Assembly: GCA_900317945.1 (NCBI GenBank)
Contig: ONIT01000011.1
Coordinates: 1-47,010, forward strand
Length of the DNA: 47,010 bases
Source: an uncultured Pseudomonadota bacterium
GTDB taxonomy: Bacteria; Pseudomonadota; Gammaproteobacteria; Enterobacterales; Succinivibrionaceae
Direction of reading: 5' to 3'
Shown: piece after piece, positions 1-5,608 of the stretch
Layout: each line of letters starts with the position of its first letter
Position numbering within the stretch: position 1 is the first letter of the stretch
The notes under the pieces: model-generated
What the model saw: only the letters and a program-made list of their open reading frames with translations
Told to the model about the DNA's origin: nothing
Databases searched by the model: none
Made by a program: the position numbers and the translations under genes

Positions 1-25
1 TATGGTCACACGAGAAAAGCAACAA

Positions 26-50
26 AAAACCGGCCTTCTAAGCCGGTTTT
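26..50 (+). terminator. Rho-independent terminator-like hairpin at left edge
   Basis: A 9-bp perfect stem (AAAACCGGC paired with GCCGGTTTT) encloses a 7-nt loop. The A and T runs flank both arms, so it could stop transcription from either strand. It probably ends a gene lying left of the window. Confidence 0.75.
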
Positions 51-165
51 CAGCTGTTTTTGATGGTATTCTATGTGACTATAAAACGAGATTTAGGCTG
101 TAACAGGTTACTGTTTACTGTTTACAGCCATTTTAAGCCTGCTTGGATGCAAGTAAAAATTCATG

Positions 166-180
166 ATAATGACTCATTAT
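166..180. promoter_or_regulatory. ATAATGA-C-TCATTAT palindrome, possible Fur-like operator
   Basis: This is a perfect 7-1-7 inverted repeat in the AT-rich leader upstream of pqiB. The TGATAATGAnTCATTATGA context resembles a Fur box, but the match is partial and no promoter position is certain. The 51-364 stretch otherwise holds no gene that I recognise. A short frame (319-375, beginning ATGATTGAATC) overlaps the pqiB start and could couple its translation. Confidence 0.35.
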
Positions 181-364
181 GACATTTCTACATTCATTAA
201 AATTTGATTGCACCATCTGTTGCAGTTATCATGAAGGAATGGAATAGACGTTCGGCCCCTTCACCAGTGAAGAGAAGGATGTTTTTCCTGTCATGACAAG
301 GTCGGTCAGGCAGAATTCATGATTGAATCTCTGCGTCTGTTCCTTAAATCGGAGCCGGAAGAAG

Positions 365-2026
365 ATGTTCAGTAATTTCAAGGCAAGGGCCTCAAAGATC
401 GGAAGCTGGTCGGCCGTATGGCTGGTTCCGCTTGTCGCTCTTCTGATCGGCGTATGGCTGATCTATGACTATTACAGCAGCCGCGGGGAGGAAATCATCC
501 TCTATTCGCAGAAGGCTGACGGCCTCGAGGCAGGCAAGACCCTGATCAAGATCCGCAATGTCGAGGTCGGCAAGGTAACATCCATCTCCCTTTCGAACGA
601 TCTCTCCAAGGTCATAGTAAAGGCCAGAATGTCAGCCGGCACCGACAACTTCCTCCGCGAGGACTCGTCGTTCTGGGTGGTGAAGCCCAGCATCGGCGTA
701 AGGGGCGTCTCCGGGCTTGACACCATCATGTCCGGACAGTATATCGAGCTTTACCCCGGTAAGTCCGAGAAGCTCTCCAGGCAGTTCGAGCTGATGGATC
801 AGCCGAGGGTCCTCAACGGCGACGAGAAGGGAACGTCATTCATCCTCTTCTCCAAGGACAAGAAATCCTCAGTTGATGTATCAACTCCGATAAGGTTCAA
901 GGGCTATGAGGTAGGCGTCATCACTTCAGCTTCGTTCTCAGTCGAGAACCGCCAGATGCAGTACGGCGCCTTCGTCTACTCGCCGTTTGACCGCCTGGTA
1001 ACAGAGAACACCCATTTCTGGACCAACAGCGGCTTCTCAATGAAGCTCGGCGCCGGCGGAATGCAGGTTCAGACTGACACTCTTGCGAGCATTATCGCCG
1101 GAGGCGTCTCGTTCGGCGTCGCTCCTGACAGCAGGCCGGGTGACAAGGCCGCCCCCGGCACCAGGTTTCAGCTCTATGCGAGCGAGGATGCGAGCAGGGT
1201 TGTCGTCTACCGTGAGCCGGTGCCCTACGTGGTCAGGTTCAGAAGCTCGGTCTCCGGGCTGATGAAGGATGCCCCTGTCGAGTACCTTGGAGTTCAGATC
1301 GGGCGCGTGGTATCCGTCCCGCTTGAGACCGGCAACGGCATTGACTTCGCGGATCAGGGACGGGGAGACACTGTCCCGGTCCTCATCGAGCTGCAGGCTG
1401 ACCGCCTGAATTTCGGCAGCAAGGTAACAATCGAGGAGTTCAAGAAGAACATTGCCGAGCGTGTTACAGGCTGCGGTCTGAACGCCACGCTCTCAACGCA
1501 GAACTTCATCACCGGCAGCAAGCGCATCGAGCTTGTCTGCGATGCCCATATGGCGAAGGAAAAGAGGGTCATCGGCACCTACCATGCGTATCCGACCATC
1601 CCGAGCGGAGGCCTTGAGATTTCGGACCTTGCGGATGATGTCCACCAGCTTCTCGGAAAGCTCAACCATCTTGATGTCGAAGGCCTGATAGACAACACCT
1701 CGAAGATGATGAAGTCGGCCAAGGAGACCTCTGACTCCGTCAGGAAGCTCACCGACTCGCTTGCCGAGATCGGAGGCAATGAGGAGCTGCAGAAGATGCC
1801 CGGCAGCATCAACGAGACGCTGAAGAAGCTGGGCGCGGCTGCTGACGGCCTCAGCGAGAGGGCCGAGCTTTACAGCGAGCTGGCATCTGCGCTCCGCGAG
1901 TTCAGCGCGGTCATGAAGGAGACCCGTCCTGCAATGCGCAAGATCAACGAGCAGCCGAACTCCCTGATCTTCGGCAGCGGCACAAGCGAGCCTGAGCCCC
2001 GCAGGCCTTCAGGAAGCGGAAAGTAA
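365..2026 (+). CDS. pqiB: PqiB-like MCE-domain intermembrane lipid transport protein
   Basis: This is an inner-membrane anchored MCE protein of the PqiB/YebT type, thought to form a periplasmic tube that carries lipids between the membranes. An N-terminal membrane segment (WSAVWLVPLVALLIGVWLIY) is followed by three MCE repeats. Each repeat carries the signature in which a 'GL..G..v...G..vG.V' pattern begins the barrel (for example DGLEAGKTLIKIRNVEVGKV and SSVSGLMKDAPVEYLGVQIG). A C-terminal helical region includes LADDVHQLLGKLNHLDVEGL. I prefer the ATG at 365 (MFSNFKARASKIG) over an upstream TTG at 323, because GGAAGAAG precedes it and PqiB proteins start close to the membrane helix. The length of 553 aa fits the family. 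pqiC follows 14 nt downstream. The membrane partner pqiA is not adjacent upstream. Confidence 0.9.
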   Translation: MFSNFKARASKIGSWSAVWLVPLVALLIGVWLIYDYYSSRGEEIILYSQKADGLEAGKTLIKIRNVEVGKVTSISLSNDLSKVIVKARMSAGTDNFLREDSSFWVVKPSIGVRGVSGLDTIMSGQYIELYPGKSEKLSRQFELMDQPRVLNGDEKGTSFILFSKDKKSSVDVSTPIRFKGYEVGVITSASFSVENRQMQYGAFVYSPFDRLVTENTHFWTNSGFSMKLGAGGMQVQTDTLASIIAGGVSFGVAPDSRPGDKAAPGTRFQLYASEDASRVVVYREPVPYVVRFRSSVSGLMKDAPVEYLGVQIGRVVSVPLETGNGIDFADQGRGDTVPVLIELQADRLNFGSKVTIEEFKKNIAERVTGCGLNATLSTQNFITGSKRIELVCDAHMAKEKRVIGTYHAYPTIPSGGLEISDLADDVHQLLGKLNHLDVEGLIDNTSKMMKSAKETSDSVRKLTDSLAEIGGNEELQKMPGSINETLKKLGAAADGLSERAELYSELASALREFSAVMKETRPAMRKINEQPNSLIFGSGTSEPEPRRPSGSGK

Positions 2027-2040
2027 AAGGAGGTGGCACA

Positions 2041-2634
2041 ATGAAGAGATTTATTACCGGCATTCTGGCTGCCGCGGCAGCAGCGGCATGTGCCGCTGGC
2101 TGCTCGTCATCTGACGGTCCGGTCTACTACGGCATGTTCTCCAGCGAGCGCATGAACCCTGTTGCCCCGTGCGTCAGAGGCTGCCGCAATATCAGCCTGG
2201 AGAGGATATCGCTCCCCGGCAGCGTCTCAGGGCTTTCCATTGCCTTCGAGGAGCAGAACCATGTCATCAGGAACGTTGACACGCGCCGCTGGTCCGAGGA
2301 GCTCTCAGAGCAGCTCTCGAGAGCCCTTGCGTGGCATATCGAGAACGGGCGTCCCGGCATCAGGGTGAGGATGTCTGATCCGGATTCCTCTGCAGAGAGG
2401 CTCTCAGTGAGGCTGAGCTCGTTCAGCGGGCGCTATGACGGCTATGCATCGGTTGCCGGGACCTGGGAGCTTGTGAGGGACGGGAAAACGCTCTCAGGCG
2501 GTGTCATCAGGAGCATGGTGCCGCTTGCGGAGGACGGCTATCCATCGCTGGTTGCCGCGCTTGAGAGCGCCTGGCGCGCAGAGTCTGATAAGATCGCGCA
2601 AAAGATAGCCGGTGCCGCGAAGCATGAAAGATGA
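2041..2634 (+). CDS. pqiC: PqiC-like outer-membrane lipoprotein (ABC-type transport auxiliary lipoprotein family)
   Basis: This 197-residue lipoprotein has an Ala-rich signal peptide and a lipobox ending in cysteine at about residue 21 (ACAAGCSSS). The body (YYGMF, the INLERI-like stretch ISLERISLPG, and NVDTRRWSEELSEQLSRALA) matches the PqiC/DUF330 family. Family members bind the tip of PqiB at the outer membrane. A very strong Shine-Dalgarno (AAAAGGAGGTGG) precedes the ATG. The gene lies 14 nt after pqiB, so the two are almost certainly co-transcribed. Confidence 0.87.
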   Translation: MKRFITGILAAAAAAACAAGCSSSDGPVYYGMFSSERMNPVAPCVRGCRNISLERISLPGSVSGLSIAFEEQNHVIRNVDTRRWSEELSEQLSRALAWHIENGRPGIRVRMSDPDSSAERLSVRLSSFSGRYDGYASVAGTWELVRDGKTLSGGVIRSMVPLAEDGYPSLVAALESAWRAESDKIAQKIAGAAKHER

Positions 2635-2698
2635 TTTCCGGCCCGGCTCCGGACCGGAACACAGGTTCACGGAAACAGTCTGAGATCGGAGATTCATA

Positions 2699-3403
2699 AT
2701 GTCACAGCTAAAGTCAGAGGAAATTCAGAATAAGATTTACAGTATCGTCGGATACAGATTTTCTCTGAGCTCATCGCGCCAGATGTCAAGGGCCCTCTAT
2801 GGAGATCAGAAGCTGCCGGTCCTCAGCAAGACCAAGACCGGTGTCGGCTCTACTTCTGAGGACGCTCTGAAGAAGCTTGCATCCAAAGGCTATGAGGTAG
2901 CGGCGCTGATCCTTGAGTACAGGAAGGCGGTTGCCGAGGAGCAGAAGGCAGGCTCTGCCGGAACCACTTCAGCATCAGCCGGAGATGCCTCTGCGGGCTC
3001 AGCTGCGTCATCTGCCGCACCTGCTGAGCCGCAGGCTGCCCCTTCCGCAGGGCTGCAGTCTCCTGCACAGCCTGCCGCACCAGCGGCCGCAGAGCCCGCT
3101 GCCGGTGAGAGAGCAACCGCAAAGGGGGCAAGTGCTGATGATTCTCAGGAGCCTTCCGATGAGGGCTGGATCCGGGATGAAGAGGAGGCTCAACAGCCTC
3201 CCCAGGCAGAGACTGCTCATGAGGACAAGCCAAATGCCTTCACGGAGAGCGCCATTTCCATCAACGAGCGCAGCATCGCGGAGCCGGCTGACGCAAAGGC
3301 CCAGAGCGAAAGCAGCCGCAAGAGCCTTCTCATCTGGGGAATCATCACGGGAGCGGTGCTTGCCGTGATTATCCTGGTACTTCTGCTGATCGCCAGCATT
3401 TAA
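2699..3403 (+). CDS. Tail-anchored protein with a DNA polymerase I thumb-like N-terminal segment
   Basis: This 234-residue protein has an odd architecture. Residues about 10-78 closely resemble the thumb/pre-palm segment of family A DNA polymerases: an 'F-x-L-S-S-x-x-Q' motif (FSLSSSRQMSRALYG), then LPVLSKTKTG, then STSEDALKKLAS and LILEYRKA. These occur in the same order and spacing as NLSS..QL, KKTPTGAPST, EEVLEEL and ILEYR in PolA. There is no exonuclease or polymerase catalytic domain. Residues about 82-205 are a low-complexity Ala/Glu/Pro/Gln linker. Residues about 209-233 form one hydrophobic helix at the extreme C-terminus, so the protein is probably tail-anchored with its N-terminus in the cytoplasm. 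It starts 64 nt after pqiC and may share its transcript. Function is unknown. Confidence 0.72.
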   Translation: MSQLKSEEIQNKIYSIVGYRFSLSSSRQMSRALYGDQKLPVLSKTKTGVGSTSEDALKKLASKGYEVAALILEYRKAVAEEQKAGSAGTTSASAGDASAGSAASSAAPAEPQAAPSAGLQSPAQPAAPAAAEPAAGERATAKGASADDSQEPSDEGWIRDEEEAQQPPQAETAHEDKPNAFTESAISINERSIAEPADAKAQSESSRKSLLIWGIITGAVLAVIILVLLLIASI

Positions 3404-3427
3404 GAGGCCGGAATCCCATCATCTGAG

Positions 3428-3455
3428 AGCGTGTCTATCCCGGGCGCGCTTTTTT
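3428..3455 (+). terminator. Probable terminator after the polA-like/TM gene
   Basis: AGCGTG pairs with CGCGCT (one G-U pair) around an 11-nt loop and is followed directly by six T residues. It lies 25 nt after the stop codon at 3403. Confidence 0.5.
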
Positions 3456-3718
3456 GGTATCCATAATCGGCAGAGGCTGGGGGAGCATCTCTGTGCTCCG
3501 CGCAGAGGCACTGGGCTTATGCCTGGGCAGCTTGCCCTGCATAATGTGCCTGCGGCCTGTGGCTTTGGCAGGGAAGACGATATTCCTGCTGCCGATAGCC
3601 TGCAGAGGGCTGCCATCTGCTCAGAATAGCTCCGCTGCAGCAGCACCTGGCGTCTGAGCGCGCCGGTTAGTCTATGAATCAGGGCGGCATGAGCACAGTA
3701 CCCTGCTCGCGGCCTGAA
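3456..3718. other. Intergenic stretch with no supported gene
   Basis: The stretch between the two convergent terminators has no open frame with a credible ribosome binding site or recognisable product. The open frames in it have Arg/Cys/Ser-rich, non-protein-like translations. Confidence 0.6.
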
Positions 3719-3746
3719 TAAAAAAATCCCGCGCATCTGCGCGGGA
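3717..3746 (-). terminator. Terminator of the small-peptide operon
   Basis: The 8-bp stem TCCCGCGC/GCGCGGGA has a 4-nt ATCT loop. On the minus strand it is followed by a long T run (complement of the A run 3717-3726). It lies about 75 nt beyond the last peptide gene. Confidence 0.85.
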
Positions 3747-3820
3747 CCTCTCTTCGGGGGCAGGACCGTACTGCTCTTCCGGTTTCCTGCTATGCCGCTC
3801 TCAGGCGGCGGGCTGTTCCG

Positions 3821-3925
3821 TTAGTCCAGCTTTTCGTACTCGAAATAGTACTTCTTGGTAAACGGAGCGAAGCCTTCGTTTTCACCGAACATCTCGTTCA
3901 GCTTTGCAAAGAATCTTGACTTCAT
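3821..3925 (-). CDS. Small peptide A (34 aa), KKYYFEY family
   Basis: This is the last of four tandem paralogous mini-genes. The 34-residue product has N-terminus MKSRFFAKLNEMFGENEG and C-terminus FAPFTKKYYFEYEKLD. It is the most divergent member: the usual terminal Val-Lys is replaced by Glu-Lys-Leu-Asp. A good Shine-Dalgarno (CGGAGGTG) lies 6-8 nt before ATG. No signal peptide or membrane helix is apparent. The conserved tail and a variable basic/amphipathic head across four copies argue strongly for real, selected genes. I do not recognise the family. A secreted or modified peptide, a signalling peptide, or a protein-binding microprotein are all possible. Confidence 0.82.
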   Translation of the reverse strand: MKSRFFAKLNEMFGENEGFAPFTKKYYFEYEKLD

Positions 3926-4041
3926 GATACACCTCCGGGGTTTCCCCCTTGCTACCATACCAGTGCCGCATCATTTGCTGCTTACTTCTCTGCGGCACAT
4001 GCCAATCTGTTGAAACCGTGTCCCCTTCCGGACACCAATAC

Positions 4042-4140
4042 TTACTTTACGTACTCGAAGTAGTATTTCTTGGTGAACGGAGAGTAGCCCTTGTTGTCGC
4101 CGAACATTTCGTTCAGTCTCTCGATAAAGCTGTTTCTCAT
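4042..4140 (-). CDS. Small peptide B (32 aa), KKYYFEY family
   Basis: This is the third gene of the tandem set in transcription order. The head MRNSFIERLNEMFGDNKG and tail YSPFTKKYYFEYVK share the NEMFG block with peptide A and the last eleven residues (FTKKYYFEYVK) exactly with peptide C. Its ribosome binding site (GGGAGGTG) is strong. A hairpin (4151-4166) sits just upstream of that site on the mRNA. The start ATG is 79 nt downstream of the peptide C stop. Confidence 0.85.
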   Translation of the reverse strand: MRNSFIERLNEMFGDNKGYSPFTKKYYFEYVK

Positions 4141-4219
4141 ATCACACCTCCCGGAATCCTTTCCGGTTTTTTATTATTAACTGCCGCCTCACATCCTGTT
4201 CCGGCGGCCAACTCGGAAC

Positions 4220-4312
4220 TTACTTAACGTATTCGAAGTAGTACTTCTTGGTGAAAGGAGCATATCCTTCGTTATTGCCAAGAGCCTTCTTAATGTTTCC
4301 GATGAACTTCAT
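4220..4312 (-). CDS. Small peptide C (30 aa), KKYYFEY family
   Basis: This is the second gene of the tandem set. It has head MKFIGNIKKALGNNEG and tail YAPFTKKYYFEYVK, and the same length as peptide D. The head is a short basic amphipathic helix candidate, followed by Gly-(Asp/Asn)-Asn-Glu-Gly and then the invariant aromatic tail. A purine-rich site (GAAGGAG) precedes the ATG. The nucleotide sequence of the last 30 bases is almost identical to peptide D, while the heads differ. That suggests purifying selection on the tail or recent gene conversion. Confidence 0.85.
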   Translation of the reverse strand: MKFIGNIKKALGNNEGYAPFTKKYYFEYVK

Positions 4313-4369
4313 TTTGTTTCTCCTTCGGATTGCCAATCCGTAACTTCCTGAACATCCGCTTCGTGGGAA

Positions 4370-4462
4370 TTACTTAACGTATTCGAAGTAGTACTTCTTG
4401 GATACCGGGGAATAACCCTCATTGTCGCCAAGTACTCTTTCAATCATGTTCATAAACTTCAT
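4370..4462 (-). CDS. Small peptide D (30 aa), KKYYFEY family, first gene of the operon
   Basis: This is the promoter-proximal member, with head MKFMNMIERVLGDNEG and tail YSPVSKKYYFEYVK. A near-perfect Shine-Dalgarno (AAAGGAGGAC) lies 5-8 nt before the ATG. A perfect CRP-type site lies only 25 nt upstream of the start codon and a good sigma-70 promoter lies just beyond it. No modification enzyme, protease or exporter gene lies nearby, so a classical ribosomally made, modified peptide cluster is not supported by what is visible. Confidence 0.85.
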   Translation of the reverse strand: MKFMNMIERVLGDNEGYSPVSKKYYFEYVK

Positions 4463-4486
4463 GGTGTCCTCCTTTGCTGGACTTGT

Positions 4487-4502
4487 TGTGATTCACATCA
4501 CA
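4487..4502. promoter_or_regulatory. Perfect CRP-type site TGTGATTCACATCACA
   Basis: TGTGA-N6-TCACA matches the CRP consensus exactly. It lies between the -10 box (4508-4513) and the first peptide start (4462), overlapping the expected early transcribed region. CRP bound there would more likely repress than activate this promoter. A second, one-mismatch site (TGTGA-N6-TCAAA) is at 4633-4648. Confidence 0.65.
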
Positions 4503-4507
4503 TCTTC

Positions 4508-4535
4508 ATAATATGCTCTTTTCCTGCAAATGCAA
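4508..4535 (-). promoter_or_regulatory. Sigma-70 promoter of the small-peptide operon
   Basis: On the minus strand a -35 box TTGCAT (4530-4535) and a -10 box TATTAT (4508-4513) are separated by 16 bp. Transcription should start near 4500, about 40 nt upstream of peptide D. Confidence 0.6.
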
Positions 4536-5200
4536 ATTTTTTCGATGATTTTAAAAATTTTTTGCCATTGGCCTGGCTGCTCAGTTGTAAATTAATCTTT
4601 ATAAATCAACTAACTAATGTAAAAATGGTTTTTGTGATCATTGTCAAAATTCTCAAACAATGCTCAATTAAATCAATTAGTTATTAGTTTAATACCCCTG
4701 TATTTTGTCAAAAATCAAAAATTTTGTCAAAAACTCAAAAAATCTGCCAAAAATATAAAAAAACTTGCTTTTTTGAAAAATTTTTCCCTGATTTTGAAAA
4801 AAATTTTGAATATTTGAAAATTTTTTAGATTTTCTCTAAAAGATTTTTTGGAAAAATAAAAATTTTTCAAACAAAAACAAAACATATAAATACACATATT
4901 TATATTAGATGAAAAACAGAAATATGAAATATGCACAGCTCGTAACTGAATATAAGTGCATTCTATTGTTCTGTGATCTGAGTCTCACTTTGAAAACCCT
5001 CCGCCAGCGAGGGTATTTCGGAGCGGCCAGACAGACGAAAAGTGATAGATAAATTTATATTCTATTGATTTATCGTTATTTTCTTAAACGATGATGCAAA
5101 GTTTCCGGAATGGGGCAGAATTCGCTGAATTAAGGTGCAGGCCAGGGGAACTTTTGCAAAAAGTGTGATGCACTTCAAATTATTTGTAAAATATGCCGTT
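4520..5200. other. AT-rich, A-tract-phased non-coding region
   Basis: The stretch is far more AT-rich than the flanking genes. Between about 4700 and 4870 it is nearly a low-complexity series of A5-A7 and T5-T6 tracts. Successive A-tracts near 4705-4760 start at offsets of about 7, 12, 8, 12 and 8 bp, averaging one per helical turn, as expected for intrinsically curved DNA. A 69-codon open frame inside it (4727-4936, minus) is Phe/Lys-rich and looks like a by-product of composition. It lies upstream of the peptide operon promoter and may be a curved or silencer-binding upstream region. Confidence 0.6.
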
Positions 5201-5203
5201 AAA

Positions 5204-5554
5204 TCAAAAGGCTAAAATATTTGATACTGAATGAACAATCGAGCTTAATACATCATCAGATACAGCTTTTACTTGTATGATGAATTCTGACGTATCAATT
5301 CCGTATAATTTAAGGTCTTTTTCAGAGGCGTAGAGATTTCCGACGTCGTAGAGTTCAAGCATTCGGAATCTGCCCGAAAGATCAGGCATCGAAGAGCTTT
5401 TCCCTGGAGGCTCTATGAGGTTTTTCACGCCTTCCCCCATGAAGATCGCCGTTATCTCCTCATCAAAGGCCGACGCGGCCAGCAGCATGTCGATGCCTTC
5501 GCCGGTTTTTTCCGAATAAGGCCCTTTAAGAAAGACAATTGCGGTCCTGGACAT
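5204..5554 (-). CDS. tusC: TusC-like sulfurtransferase complex subunit (DsrF family)
   Basis: This 116-residue protein has the DsrE/F fold pattern. A beta-strand start (RTAIVFLKGPYSEKTGEG) is followed by GIDMLLAASAFDEEITAIFMGEGV and then RMLELYDVGNLY, as in TusC, and the C-terminus ends ILAF. In Escherichia coli TusC sits in the TusBCD hexamer, which relays persulfide sulfur for 2-thiouridine formation at the tRNA wobble position; the relay cysteine belongs to TusD. Here tusC stands alone with no tusB, tusD or tusE beside it. The Shine-Dalgarno GAGGAG precedes the ATG. It is divergent from the hipA-like gene. Confidence 0.8.
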   Translation of the reverse strand: MSRTAIVFLKGPYSEKTGEGIDMLLAASAFDEEITAIFMGEGVKNLIEPPGKSSSMPDLSGRFRMLELYDVGNLYASEKDLKLYGIDTSEFIIQVKAVSDDVLSSIVHSVSNILAF

Positions 5555-5608
5555 GGCTGTTCTCCTCTTTGTGACGTCTCTCTGCTGTTTTGATGGATAT
5601 TATCGGCT

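Noticed and set aside
3821..4462. Classical RiPP biosynthesis cluster or lantibiotic
   Set aside because: No radical SAM, cyclodehydratase, LanM/LanB, protease or exporter gene is visible nearby, and the peptides lack a double-Gly leader and Cys residues.
3821..4462. Type I toxin-antitoxin hydrophobic peptides
   Set aside because: The peptides have no membrane-spanning stretch, and no antisense RNA promoter stands out.
4727..4936. 69-codon minus-strand frame rich in Phe and Lys
   Set aside because: It lies in low-complexity A/T tracts, has no good ribosome binding site, and its composition simply mirrors the DNA.
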